From contig JAFMOC010000050.1 of assembly GCA_019802505.1 (NCBI GenBank), positions 440,001 through 504,000 of the forward strand: DNA of 64,000 nucleotides, given 5' to 3'. Origin of the DNA: Corydoras sp. C115. Taxonomy: Eukaryota > Chordata > Actinopteri > Siluriformes > Callichthyidae. The notes beneath the pieces are model-generated. The model saw only the letters and a list, made by a program, of their open reading frames with translations. It did not search any database and was not told the DNA's origin. The translations under genes and the position numbers were made by a program. Each line of letters opens with the position of its first letter. Position 1 is the first letter of the stretch. This document shows, piece by piece, positions 11,469-23,452 of this stretch.

Positions 11469-12095
11469 GATGTGCCCCATAAAAAAAAAAAAAAAAAAAT
11501 AATAAAGACACATTATTACGTACAGTTTTCATACATCTTTCTCTAATTTTGATATCCCTAGTGTATCGCAGAGAGAGGGAGAGAGAGATTTTTAAAGTAT
11601 TCCAAAAACAAAACACAATTTTTACTCCTGACTCTTGAATCTAATTGCATCTGATTAGTTTATGGGTCAGCCAGAACAATTCACATGAGAACCTGCCCCA
11701 TCACACATTTCAGCACATTTTTGTTATTTCCCTCATCATCATCATTATTGTTCAGGAAGTGCTAAAGAGCTTTTCCCCTAGACACTGCAATGAGAAAGCA
11801 TCTGTCAGCTGCAATTAAGGCTGATTTAACCCGACACGCATGTACAATTTACACAATGAAATGCTATCCCCCAAATCCAGCAGACAAAAGACACATAGCA
11901 ACAGTTAATGGTTAAATAACAAAATATTTTAGGCACAAAAAAAGGTTTTAGAAATCTCAGAAATGTGTTCCGTGGACCTCGGCCTAAAGCTTTCTCTGAT
12001 ATTTAATAATTCATATGGCTGCCTTTTTTTAAATATGCTTTAAAAAGCTCTCCCCTTATACAACCTATACTTCTAAGGTTTTTTATTGTGTATTA
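11469..12095. other. AT-rich sequence, no element recognised
   Basis: Contains a 20-bp poly-A run near 11480 and ordinary AT-rich DNA. No gene seen. Confidence 0.4.
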
Positions 12096-12109
12096 TGAGT
12101 TTATTGTGG

Positions 12110-12455
12110 GCGACACAGTTTATAGTGGTTAGCACTTTCGCCTCTCAGCACTAGGGATTCCCGGTTTGAAACCCAATCTGGGTGGAGTTTCCATGTTCTC
12201 CCCGTGTCCGTGTGGGTTTCCTCCGGGTTCTCCGGTTTCCTCCCACAGTCCAAAAACATGGATCAAGGTCTACTGAATTCTCCAAATTGCCCCATATAGA
12301 GTGTGTTTGTGTGCGTGTGTGTCTGAGTGAGGGATAGATTGGTGCACTGTCCGGGGTATCTGCCCAGCGCCCGAGACGTTCTCCCCTGGATGGGCATGGG
12401 GAACCCCCCGCCCCAACCCTAGTAGAGGATAAAGCGGAAGATAATGGATGGATGG
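12110..12455 (+). repeat. SINE-A copy, full length, with target-site duplication
   Basis: Head GACACAGTTTATAGTGGTTA to tail AGATAATGGATGGATGGAT. GAGTTTATTGTGG precedes it and GAGTTTACTGTGG follows, a 13-bp duplication with one mismatch. Confidence 0.87.
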
Positions 12456-12544
12456 ATGAGTTTACTGTGGTTGTGAAGAGAGAATAAGGGGGTGGGGGGT
12501 GAGTTAACTCAACACCGACAAATGGCTCATGGGTAAAACCCTCA

Positions 12545-12650
12545 CCTGTAGATCAGAGTCAGCGTCTTGTACTGAATGCAGCAGCTAGAGGGAACTAATG
12601 GGGCGAGAGAGGAGTAGTGGAGTGACATGAGTTCACTTTAGTTGGTTGAA
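12545..12650 (-). repeat. LINE ORF2 fragment (L2/CR1-type)
   Basis: Complement contains CACTCCACTACTCCTCTCTC, and the plus strand has GTACTGAATGCAGCAGCTAG. It aligns with the LINE copies at 20815 and 43378. Confidence 0.6.
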
Positions 12651-12699
12651 CACTGCATTGAAGTTACGTCTTGATTATATACACAATCTGTACCTTATT

Positions 12700-13078
12700 G
12701 TCCGCACTGTATACACTGCGTCTACGACGATTACTGGATGGAACGTGGATTTTTATTGGACTGGCAGTCCTGCAGGATGTCCTCAATGGACTTATATATT
12801 TTTCCAATTGTTAAATACAGACACCTAATCATCACACAATCTGTTCATGGCTGTCCTACACTGTTGATGCTGCCCGGCCACTAAAGGAGGAGTCCCCCAC
12901 GGAGTCTTGGTCCTCCCAAGGTTTCATCCTTAAAATAACAACATAACAGGTTTTTTTTTTCTAGCCACCATCACTTCGGCTTGCTCTTTGGGAGTGTAAA
13001 GGTTTATAAAACTGTAAAGCTGCTTAATGACATTGTACTATTGTAAAAATAATAGCCATATAAATAAATAACTTAAAC
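12700..13078 (+). repeat. Repeat D copy, longest form
   Basis: Runs from TACTGGATGGAACGTGGATT through TTTTATTGGACTGGCAGTCC and GTCCTACACTGTTGATGCTG to AGCTGCTTAATGACATTGTA and CATATAAATAAATAA. The ending resembles the 3' tails of fish non-LTR elements. Confidence 0.7.
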
Positions 13079-14165
13079 GTGAACTTGATAAACTTCAAAC
13101 TTCAGTAACTGTAGAACGTCAGAGTGCATCTGTATGAAAAAAGGAGATGATAAAACAAATAAAAAATGAAACTGGAAAGCAGGATGTTTACTCTATGAAG
13201 TGGTTGGTGGGTATATAAGTAACTTGAGGTGGAGGAGGGAAAAACTGCTACACAACGATTTACACTTCTGTCTCCAAGACAGTTTCCAGAGTGTTATGCA
13301 TTTTGCATCATTCGCCGCTGTCCTTCTATTGGCCTCTTTCAGATGAGCGCTGTAGATGATGATGATTATACTGCAATATGGTTTATGTAAAAAACTCTGA
13401 CACTGAAAAATTTCAGTCAGCTGCATTCGGTCTCAACAGCACTAAATTTGCCGCATGATCTATTCCAAAACCGTTGACGTTAAAAGACGTTTTATTTTTA
13501 CCCTGGGCCATATTTTCCCCTAATTTTAAAAAGGGGCCAAAATTCAAACACAACGCAACCGCGAAATGTCTCTGCAATTTAACCCTATGTGGCAAACATC
13601 TGTGTCAGAGTAAGCCACTTGTTTTGTTTTTTTCTCCTTCCTTTTTTTTTTTGCCACTGACAGACTCACAATGTTATTGGAAGTGTCTGACAACATGGAA
13701 GGGATACTTTACAGACCGGCCTGTGCATGTTTACCTTAATAACTGTAAAGAAACTGTAGAAAATTGTTTCCACGCTCGCTGCCAATTGGTGCCTGAAGTT
13801 TATTACGGATGAACAGCTGTTCTACGATGTTTACAAAAGAAGAAGTTAAGAGAAAGGAATCTGTGAAGGCATCTGATTTTCACAATGCCTGACTATTTAG
13901 CACTAATTTAGAAATAGTCTTCTTCAACTTCCTGTAACCTCTGTCTTTTTGAATAAAGCCTTTAACAGCAAAAAATGTAAAAACAAAGTTCAGGTACAGG
14001 TATTTTGGCATGTTGCTATCTTGGTGATGGGAAACAAGTGCACCACTGACTGAAAATAACCCAGACAGGCTAAACCTGCAATCGTCGTAGTCAATCGTCA
14101 ACACACACGTACAGCCCTCTGTGGTGTGTTGTTACGCACAAGCGGACATGCAGCGGAAGACAAGC
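13079..14165. other. Unique-looking sequence with no recognised gene
   Basis: The 112-codon frame at 13474-13812 and the minus-strand frames here lack family motifs and splice context. No repeat family is recognised. Confidence 0.35.
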
Positions 14166-14368
14166 CTATAGCACAGGGGTGCTTAATACGTCGATTGCAA
14201 TCGACCGGTCGATCGCGAAGGGGTGTCAGGTCGATCGTGATGGAGGTTTGAAAAAAAATCATGTATTTTACAGCACAGTATCGGAAGCACTTTTACACAC
14301 GCGTGCACGCATTTTAACACACAATGGGATTCATTATGAATCACGATCTCTGCAAGCGAGCAGTCTAA

Positions 14369-14387
14369 CACCCCCCCCCCCCCCCCG
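14369..14387. repeat. Poly-C tract
   Basis: An uninterrupted run of about 18 C inside the hAT element. Confidence 0.95.
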
Positions 14388-14778
14388 TCTCTCTTGCTGT
14401 GGCCCGTGGCCACGCCTCCATGCATAAATCCAAAGCACTGGATCACGAATCATGTACATTAGATAGTTCATTAGATAGTACATTAGATTAGTTACTTTTT
14501 ACATTAGATAGTTTTTGCTCTTTATTTGACTGACAAGATGAGTGAAGGACTTCGCTCCAAAATAACTAAAATACCACTTTCATTTCGAGTGGGAGGATGA
14601 ATCTTTTTTTGCAATGTCAAACTCAAAATGCCTTTGCTTGATTTGCCAAGTAGCCATTGCACTTCCATTGTGTTCGGTCATTTGGGTTTACTAAAACCTA
14701 GTTTTCACCATGCTATTTGCAATTTCTGTGAAAATGTCAATCTGAAGCCGTCTTTTCTATGCTGATTCAACAATACCA

Positions 14779-14992
14779 TCATCCATCTATCCATCCATTA
14801 TCTTCCGCTTTATCCTCTATTAGAGGGGGGGGGGGGGGGGTAGGGGGGCAATCTATCACTGTGTATACACTCACACTCTATATGGGGCAATTTGGAGAAT
14901 TCAATTGACCTCGATCCATGTTTTTGGACTGTGGGAGAGAACCGGAGAACCCGGAGGAAACCCACGCGGACACAACATGAAAACTTGAAAAT
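14779..14992 (-). repeat. SINE-A nested in the hAT element
   Basis: Begins CCATCTATCCATCCATTATC, carries an 18-base G run, and is truncated within the body after CCCACGCGGACACAACATG. Confidence 0.85.
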
Positions 14993-15267
14993 TATTAAGC
15001 CTGGTAGATCTCGATGACCTGTCCAATGGAAAAGTAGATCTCGGGCCAGAAAAGTGTGGGCACCCCTGCTATAGCAGGTTGCAGCATTGAAAAGTTTTAC
15101 ATCATCATTACACTGTACATCATTACATTGTACATTGTAAAATGTTCTACACCAACACAAAATTGCGTCATCACGCACAGTGCCATTGAAATAGCAATCT
15201 AGAAGTTAGAAAGCACCTTGCATGTAGGGAATGGCAACTGTCATGCTGATTGGTTTATTGCATTGTC

Positions 15268-15551
15268 TTAATCCTCTACTAGGGTCGGGGGGTCTCCATG
15301 CCCAACCAGGGGAGAATGTTTCAGGCGCTGGATAGATACACCCAGTATAGAGTCAGTCTATCCCTGGGCACATTCACACAAACACACTCTATATGGAGCA
15401 ATTTAGGGCATTTAATTTAACTTGACTCCATGTTTTTAGGAAACTGGAGAAACTGGAGGAAACCCACACAGACACGGGGAGATCGGGATTCGAATCTGGA
15501 TTCCCAGCGCTGTGATGCGAACATGCTAACCACTAAGACACCGTGCCGCCC
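15268..15551 (-). repeat. SINE-A copy
   Basis: From TAATCCTCTACTAGGGTCGG to ACCACTAAGACACCGTGCCG. It is the first of two tandem minus-strand copies. Confidence 0.8.
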
Positions 15552-15562
15552 TACTTTTGCTC

Positions 15563-15848
15563 ATTCATTTCCTTCCACTTTATCATCTACTAGGGTCGCG
15601 GGGGGGTTCCCCACCCATCCAGGTGAGAAAGTTTCGGGTACTGGGCAGATAAACACAATAAATGGGGCAATTTAGAACATTCAATTTTCCCTGAATCCAT
15701 GTTTTTTAAACTGTGGGAGGAAACCAGAAAACCTGAAGGAAACCCCACAAGGACATGAGGTGAACATGGCAACTGCACCCAGATCAGGAATCGAACCTGG
15801 CTCCCAGGGCTGAGATGCGAACATGCTAACCACCAAGCCACCATGCCG
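15563..15848 (-). repeat. SINE-A copy
   Basis: From TTCATTTCCTTCCACTTTAT to ACCACCAAGCCACCATGCCG. A block of about 60 bp in the lower body is missing. Confidence 0.8.
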
Positions 15849-16552
15849 TGCATAATATGGTTTAGATTGAGGTAAAAGTTCCCAAACTCTTAAGGCAAAT
15901 AGTTGATGCAAATATAGCTCTATGTAAACTTAAAAGCTTCCCATTGTTTTATAATGAATGAATATGAATATAATACAAAAGTAAATAGCTACATTTTTAA
16001 CCGCAGTCAAACGAAACCTTCAAACTAAATGAAGATTCTGCTGCATCGTTCCTCCTCCTCGTCCTCAAATCTAAACTGCCTTCAAATAGTTCTGTTGCTC
16101 TCACCTCTAAAATTCCCTTCCTCTCATAATCGCTCTCTCCATCTGGTTTCCTGTATGCCACTGGTGCTGTCCCTCCTCTGAACCCTCATCTCAGCCTGTT
16201 CTTCACATTGTTGGAAGAACACATAACTTGCTCTAGGGCAGGTTTCAATCGGCCTCTGACAGGCCTTTACCAGATGGAATTAGAATTGGCAGTGGACGGA
16301 ATTTTCCTGGGTGTTTCTTGGGATACATCAGCTTGTGATGCCACAGCCAGGCATTTACCTACACAGATCTGCTGGCTTAATGTGAAAACATCCAGGCAGG
16401 TCATGGGAGAAGGTCTCAGAAGACTGTAGTCGGGTGTGTGATGACATCACTGTGGCTTCGGCCTGATCCAAAGAAGATCTTGCCTGAGAAAATACTTTCT
16501 TAAAAGGTAAGAGTATTAAGTGCGGCTTAATATTTAACATATTGAATCGATG
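15849..16552. other. Unique-looking sequence, no gene seen
   Basis: Ordinary sequence with a pyrimidine-rich stretch at 16040-16200. Frames on both strands lack motif support. Confidence 0.4.
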
Positions 16553-16675
16553 AGGGCGGCATGGTGGCGTAGTGGTTAGCACATTCGCCTCTCAGCTCTG
16601 TGGATCCAGGTTTGAATCCCGATATGTTTGGAGTTTTCATGTTCTCCTGGTATCCGCGTGGGGTTTTTCTGGGTT
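16553..16675 (+). repeat. SINE-A copy, head only
   Basis: GGCGGCATGGTGGCGTAGTG to GGGGTTTTTCTGGGTT, ending in the central body. Confidence 0.8.
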
Positions 16676-16743
16676 AATAATATAGCTTTTTACTTTTTTG
16701 TGTTATATTTGTGATTTAAATAAAAATAAAACAATTTCAACAG

Positions 16744-17047
16744 AGGGCAGCACGATGGTTAATGGTTAGCACGTTCTCCTCTCAGCACTAGGAATTCCCG
16801 GTTCAAATCCCAATATGGGTGGAGTTTCCATGTTCTCCCTGTGTTCGCATGAGCTTTCTCTGGGTTCTCCGGTTTCCTCCCACAGTCCAAAAACATGGAT
16901 CAAGGTCAAATGAATTCTCCAAATTGCCCCATATAGAGTGTGTTTGTGTGTGTGTGTGCCCAGCGATTGAAACGTTCTCCCCTGGATGGGCATGGGAAAC
17001 CCCCCCGCGACCCTCGTAGAGGGTAAAGTGGAAGATAATGGATGGAT
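16744..17047 (+). repeat. SINE-A copy, full length
   Basis: Head AGGGCAGCACGATGGTTAAT to tail GAAGATAATGGATGGAT. Confidence 0.85.
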
Positions 17048-17151
17048 ATTACAATGGAAACTTTTTTTTTTACATAGAGCTATATTTACATCTACATTTA
17101 CATCTACATTTGCCTTGAGTTTGTGAACTTCTAAATCTGAACCGTATTATG

Positions 17152-17407
17152 GGCAAAATGGTGGCTTAGTGGTTAGCACGTTTACATCTCCGTGCTGGGG
17201 ATCCAGGTTCGAATCCCAATCTGGGTGGAGCTTCAAGGTAAACTGAGTACTCTAAATTGCCCCACATAGTGTGTTGGTGTGAGTAAATGTGTACCTAGTG
17301 ATAGATTGTTGCACTGTCCTGGGTGTATCTGCCCAGCGCCGTTCTCCCCTGGATGAGCATGGGGAACCCCCTGCAACCCTATTAGAGGATTAAATGAAAG
17401 ATAATGG
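17152..17407 (+). repeat. SINE-A copy with central body deleted
   Basis: The head GTGGCTTAGTGGTTAGCACG is joined to CAAGGTAAACTGAGTACTC. The central CCTCCGGGTTCTCCGG region is absent, and the tail is GAAAGATAATGGG. Confidence 0.8.
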
Positions 17408-17723
17408 GAAGAAATATAAACACATATCTATACACATATACACACATCAGGAATAATTTGATTGCAGTGATTGCCTTAAAAGGTTGTGCAATACAATATT
17501 AAGTTAAGGGTCATCTATCAATTCTGTCCAGGTCTGTTTTTGAAAACTATTTTTTAAACAATCCAGTTAAAGCATGGTTGAAAATCAATGTCTGACTTTC
17601 AATGGTTAAATTTCATAGCATTTGTATTTATTATTACTTTTTGTCAGCTTAAAGTTATTTCTGTGACCACTGTGGATTTTTCTTTCAGTAAACGAAGGGT
17701 ATAAACAATTTTGTCCACGCCTG

Positions 17724-17838
<115 letters not shown>

Positions 17839-17840
<2 letters not shown>

Positions 17841-17866
17841 ATATATAGATAGATAGATAGATAGAT

Positions 17867-17948
<82 letters not shown>
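17839..17948. repeat. (GATA)n microsatellite
   Basis: About 26 GATA units following the TA run directly. Confidence 0.97.
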
Positions 17949-18569
17949 GTGTATATTTATGTATAATGGAAAAAAAAATAAAAACAATAATATGAAACTA
18001 AAGTTGTGTGACTTTGTAAGGGAGTCTATGTGTGACGTTGTAGGGTGTTGTTTCTCTGCTATAAGCACCGGGACAGGATTAAGCATGATAGACAATGAAT
18101 TAATAAATATTTCTAGTTCATTGGGGAAAGCAGCAGACACAAGTGGTGAGTTGGTGAGGTGAGGTTTGGCCAACAACCACCCAGCCGAGGTTCTACACAC
18201 TGTAGAATAAAGAGAAACCTGTTGTTCCAAAAAAGTGAGATATGCTTTTCCCCAAATACACTTTTACAAGGAGCAAGAAACATCTGCACACACTGTGTAA
18301 GCTACATCTGAGTTTCTACTTTGTGGACACTTTAAATGGACAACGGGGAGCATCATCCGTGGATTGCAGTGATTTTATTGCCTGTTGTCTGTCACATGTT
18401 TTATTTTATCATGGATAATAAAATCTCCATGTTTTAGATGCATTCTTTTTGCAAACTGGCAAAATACCAAGTTGTTTAACAACCAAGAACTGAAAACACT
18501 GATAAGTACCAACGACATGGTCAGCTGACTATATAATGTGACAAAAACTCAACATTCAAGGTCATGGCT
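17949..18569. other. AT-rich sequence, no element recognised
   Basis: Ordinary single-copy-looking sequence before the minisatellite. No coding signal. Confidence 0.4.
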
Positions 18570-18998
18570 TCTACAATCCCTTATTAACAATGGTTGTCAC
18601 AACTACAATAATCCCTTATTAACAATGGTTGCCCCAACTACAATAATCCTATATAAACAATGGTTGCCACAACTTCTACAATCCCTTATTAACAATGGTT
18701 GCCACAACTACAATTATCCCTTATTAACACTGGTTGCCAAAACTCCAGTAATCCTATATAAAAAATGGTTGCCACAACTTCTACAATCCTTTATAAACAA
18801 TGGTTGCCACAACTTCTACAATTCCTTATTAACAATGGTTGCTATAGCTTCTATAAGCCCTTATTAACAATGGTTGCCACAACTTCTACAATACCTTATT
18901 AACAATGGTTGCCACAACTTCTACAATCCCTTATTAACAATGGTTGCCACAACTTCTACAATCCCTTATAGATAATGGTTGCCACAACTACAATAATT
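18570..18998. repeat. 35-bp minisatellite, about 12 units
   Basis: The unit is AACAATGGTTGCCACAACTT followed by CTACAATCCCTTATT. Units differ at a few bases, for example CTATATAAACA versus CTTATTAACA. Because 35 is not a multiple of three, a long plus-strand frame cycles through all three phases. I regard it as non-coding. Confidence 0.93.
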
Positions 18999-19101
18999 AA
19001 TTGTTGTGTAAATCACGGAACACGGTAAGAAAATACAACCTTTTTTTTATACAACCGGGAGAACATGCAAACTTTACACAGGAAGGACTGTAATCTTTCC
19101 G

Positions 19102-20384
<1,283 letters not shown>

Positions 20385-20487
20385 CTGTGGTTCGGAGAAC
20401 ATTTGCTGGATGGTGTTAATGGGGCCACAGGGTACACTGGATCCTTCAAAGCGCCTCAGCCACTCGGAGGTTGGTTCCTGGCAGAAC
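20385..20487 (-). CDS. SUGCT: SUGCT exon I (last exon found in the window)
   Basis: After completing the split arginine codon this exon encodes FCQEPTSEWLRRFEGSSVPC then GPINTIQQMFSEPQ. The W...........VP.GP(I/V)N.......EPQ motif is the family's C-terminal active-site loop, and human SUGCT has SGVPYGPINNMKNVFAEPQ. The acceptor is CCCTTTCAG/G and the donor CACAG/GTCAGT, phase 0. The remaining part of the protein (human VLHNGLVMEMEHPTVGK onward) was not recognised in 1-20384. The last one or two exons are therefore probably left of the window. Confidence 0.96.
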
Positions 20488-20599
20488 CTGAAAGGGAGAG
20501 AGGAACATAAATGGAAATGGAAAGAAATACATATGCACATATATGCACAAAATAGTAGGATACACCTCAATGGACTCAGGTAATTTATTCAGTCTCCTT

Positions 20600-20690
20600 G
20601 CCACAGTAACATTTAGTCTTTTAGCAGATCCAAAGCAACTTACACATGAGAGAACACCACAAATCAGTAGTTGATGAAAAAACAGCTACA
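20600..20690 (-). repeat. LINE/SINE-B tail fragment
   Basis: AGATCCAAAGCAACTTACAC and ATGAGAGAACACCACAAATC are the complement of the LINE 3' end. Confidence 0.6.
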
Positions 20691-20814
20691 ACATGGACGG
20701 CAAACTCAAGGCCCGCGGGTCATATCCGGCCCATAATACAATTCTATCCGGCCTGCGAGATCATTTTTACAATAATCTATTATTATTGTTATTGTTAGTG
20801 ATGACCCACCGAAA

Positions 20815-21330
20815 AGTTTCCAACCCGCCAGCCTAACCGAACTCATGTCACTCCACTACTCATTACTCTCTGTAGCTGCTGCATTCAGTACAAGTCACTG
20901 ACTCTGGCCTATAGGACCATTTCTGGATCTGCCCTCTCTTACCTTCACTCTATCTTTTCAAAATACACTCCGGCTCGTTCACTTTGCTCTAGTGATGATT
21001 GTCGCTTGGAGATTCCACCTCACCAAGGAGCTAATTCTCACTCCGTGGCGTTCACCACTGCAAAATGGTGGAACCATCTTCCCAACTCTGCCCATAAGGC
21101 AGAATAACTAAGCAGTTTTAAGAAACTACTGAAGACGCATCTTTTTAACAAATACCTGTTATAAAAAAATACAAATTAATTTAAAAAAAGGGGGAGGGGC
21201 GCAGCATCATATAACGATCAGGTTTGATAATTCTACAATGTAGCTAGTTTTCTTCATAACTACTTGTGATGTTCTCATTTGTTCTCAAGTCGCTTTGGAT
21301 AAATTACTAAATGTAAATGTAATGTTTTTT
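20815..21330 (+). repeat. L2/CR1-type LINE 3' end
   Basis: Contains the ORF2 end (TGGTGGAACCATCTTCCCAA codes W-N-H-L-P), a GATCAGGTTTGATAATTCTA 3' UTR block and the tail AAGTCGCTTTGGATAAAT. No intact frame remains. Confidence 0.75.
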
Positions 21331-21474
21331 TGGTTCATGCTCATATTTTAAATGTGTATGTTTTTGACAGGAAATGGAGAGCAGAAGAATTTACAGATTT
21401 TTAAAGCTTATTTTTCTAAAATGGCCCAAGAACAAAGAAAACCGATTGTTTTGATTTGTTATTTTTTTACTTTA

Positions 21475-21546
21475 TTTTGCCTACTGTGAATACACACAGA
21501 GGAATTTGTCCTCCACATTTAACCCATCAGTGCAGTGAAACACACA

Positions 21547-21587
<41 letters not shown>

Positions 21588-21618
21588 GTGAAGTGAGCAC
21601 ACATGTCCGGAGCGGTGG
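21475..21618 (-). repeat. SINE-C fragment with a CA expansion
   Basis: GTCCTCCACATTTAACCCAT and GTGAAGTGAGCACACATGTC flank a (CA)n run. Confidence 0.7.
21539..21586. repeat. (CA)n microsatellite
   Basis: About 22 CA units within the SINE-C. Confidence 0.95.
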
Positions 21619-21844
21619 AAAAGCATCATTTTTATATAATTTTTTCATGTTTTGTTGCAGCATGTTCATAGTTTTTGAACATGACTTCATCTTTTATACA
21701 TTATTTATTGTGGAATAATATTCCTGTCTGTTTTTATTTCTACTGATGTTTAGAAAACATTTACTTTCAGTTTGTTTGGCCTATGACCATGCTATGACTA
21801 TGCTTTGAGTTTTGGCCCCCGGTGCAATCGAGTTTGTCACACTG

Positions 21845-22070
21845 ATCTACACTGTAGTATAATCAAACCTGATCCTTACCCAATCTGGCCTTTTACATTT
21901 TTTATATAATCAAAGGTTTGTGGAAAGGACATGTTTTGAGTTGTTTCTTGAGGATAGTAAGTGACTCCACCTTACAGAGTTGGGAAGATTGTTCCAGCAT
22001 TTCGCAGTGGAGAACGATACGGCGTGAGAGGTTGAATCAGCAGGTGATATTCATCACTAAACAGTTACAT
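21845..22070 (-). repeat. LINE 3' end fragment (L2/CR1-type)
   Basis: Contains ACACTGTAGTATAATCAAAC and AGAGTTGGGAAGATTGTTCC, the complement of the LINE 3' UTR and ORF2 end. Confidence 0.65.
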
Positions 22071-22089
22071 AAAATCTGAGAAGCTAACC

Positions 22090-22285
22090 AGCTATTTTGG
22101 GGAACTTGGACAAAGTGCTTGGGAGAGCACTCTCATCCCACAGGTGCATAAAGCAAAGTTTGGGTGAGTTTTTTGTGGAAGTGCTTTGCTGGCCACCACA
22201 GAGCACTGACCTTGGGCCCATGGAACACCTGTGGAATGAACTTGTACAAAGACAGGATATCAGGTGTTTAATAAAGCAATAAGGC
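22090..22285 (+). pseudogene. Tc1/mariner transposase C-terminal fragment
   Basis: The frame contains VLCWPPQSTDLGPMEHLW, matching the WP.QSPDLNPIEHLW block around the third acidic active-site region of Tc1-like transposases. The LNP is changed to LGP, and the frame ends after about 60 codons. It is a short relic without visible terminal repeats. Confidence 0.7.
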
Positions 22286-22319
22286 ATGAGACGGCGTGGA
22301 TGAGCGTGAACGCTGATTG

Positions 22320-22535
22320 CATATTGCCAGTTTTCTCCAACAACCCAATACTGCCATCTAGTGGCCAAATTACAGTACAAAGTTTATAAAAGAAAAAACA
22401 GGAAAAAAATGTATTGTACATCACGCATTGATACGAATGAGAAGCTGTCAGAGGTGTGCGTTATTGGCAGAAAAGTCACTGCTGGACAAACAGCTCAACC
22501 AATCAGATTTAAAGACCAGAAATACCCATTTTATA
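22320..22535 (+). repeat. Interspersed repeat E, copy 1
   Basis: Carries TGCCATCTAGTGGCCAAATT, TCAGAGGTGTGCGTTATTG and CAACCAATCAGATTTAAAGA. The same blocks occur at 22615, 24890, 25240 and, on the other strand, 38590 and 47820. Confidence 0.65.
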
Positions 22536-22614
22536 AGTGTATTTTATTATTTATTATTATTATTTTTTTTTACACAAACCATAATATAGTCCAGTTTTTG
22601 AAGAAACGCTTATC

Positions 22615-22835
22615 GCTAATTGCCAGGTTTCTCTAACAATCCCATACTGCCAATTAGTTGCCAAATCAAAGAATGCGGTTTATAAACTATATCAGGAAAA
22701 AACCTATTGCATAGCATGCATTGATACAAATGTGAAGTGGTCAGAGGTGTGTGTTATTGTGAAAATATCATGGCTGGACAAATGGCTCAGCCAATCAGAT
22801 GTAAGGACTGGAATTACCTGTTTTATAAATGTTTT
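22615..22835 (+). repeat. Interspersed repeat E, copy 2
   Basis: Direct repeat of the copy at 22320, about 80 bp downstream, with GGTCAGAGGTGTGTGTTATT and CAGCCAATCAGATGTAAGGA. Confidence 0.65.
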
Positions 22836-22901
22836 TTTAGACCCGTATCATAAACAGAACCCACTGTACTGCCTTATTTATTATTAATATGTTTATATTT
22901 A

Positions 22902-23060
22902 GGATGTGGTAGCTTAGTGGTTAGGGTGTTGGGCTATCAATCTCAAGGTTGTGGGTTCAAATCCCAGGTCGAATGAATGACCACTGTGGGTCCTTGAGCA
23001 AGACCCTTAACCCTCATTGCTTAAGAAACGCTGCATCATGGCTGACACTGTATTTTAACC
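22902..23060 (+). repeat. SINE-B copy
   Basis: Head GTGGTAGCTTAGTGGTTAGG with B-box GGGTTCAAATCCC and body TCCTTGAGCAAGACCCTTAA. Confidence 0.8.
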
Positions 23061-23065
23061 CCAAC

Positions 23066-23265
23066 TATGCAGTAGGCTTGAGGTTAAGGAACCAGCCTTG
23101 TGACCTGAAGGTCCCCGGTTTGATTCTTAGTCCCACCAAGTACTATGGCTGAAGTGCCCTTGGGAAGTCACCTAAACCCTATTGCTCACCGGGCACTGTA
23201 CACAGGGCTGCACAGCACGCCGGGTTTGAGTACTCACTTTAGTTAAATGTGGAGGACTAATTCCT
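23066..23265 (+). repeat. SINE-C copy
   Basis: Contains GGTCCCCGGTTTGATTCTTA and CTGAAGTGCCCTTGGGAAGT. It ends GTTAAATGTGGAGGACTAAT. Confidence 0.75.
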
Positions 23266-23267
23266 GG

Positions 23268-23452
23268 GATATCAGTCTGAAAGTTAGTGGTAATAAACCC
23301 CAAGTCCACTGAAGATACCAGTGTGGGCCCCTTAGTAAGTCTATTAACCCTCATTGCTCTAGGGACCCTACATCACGGTTGACCTTGCGCTCTGACCCCA
23401 ACCATTAAAGCAAGGAACTTATAAATGACTTTGTATAAAAGCGTCTAAAAAT
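23268..23452 (+). repeat. SINE-B copy, decayed
   Basis: TATCAGTCTGAAAGTTAGTG, AACCCTCATTGCTCTAGGGA and tail TGACTTTGTATAAAAGCGTC. It completes a B-C-B array. Confidence 0.7.

Larger units (their letters stand above)
14166..15076. mobile_element. hAT-family DNA transposon remnant with perfect 8-bp target-site duplication
   Basis: The element proper is 14174-15068 (895 bp). It starts CAGGGGTGCTTA and ends GGGCACCCCTG, so the terminal repeats share CAGGGGTGC. CTATAGCA flanks both ends exactly (14166-14173 and 15069-15076), and 8 bp is the hAT hallmark. The inner ends hold GATCGACCGGTCGATCGCG and GTAGATCTCG blocks typical of a fish hAT family. Around 14540-14690 the plus strand has a frameshifted stretch resembling the BED-finger start of a hAT transposase (W..FF...K.LCLIC). 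A SINE-A sits inside. The element is not autonomous. Confidence 0.85.
20697..21838. mobile_element. Probable hAT-like element ends enclosing other repeats
   Basis: The left end reads GGCAAACTCAAGGCCCGCGG and the right end GGCCCCCGGTGCAATCGAGT. The right end is close to the complement of the left (GACAAACTCGATTGCACCGG). Such ends are seen in hAT elements. A LINE 3' end and a SINE-C lie inside. The target duplication was not resolved. Confidence 0.5.

Noticed and set aside
18570..18998. CRISPR-like regular repeats
   Set aside because: Units are contiguous with no unique spacers and the genome is a vertebrate, so it is a minisatellite.
22902..22960. tRNA genes suggested by A-box and B-box words in SINE heads
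   Set aside because: The cloverleaf is not complete and the words recur in dozens of dispersed copies, so these are SINE promoters.
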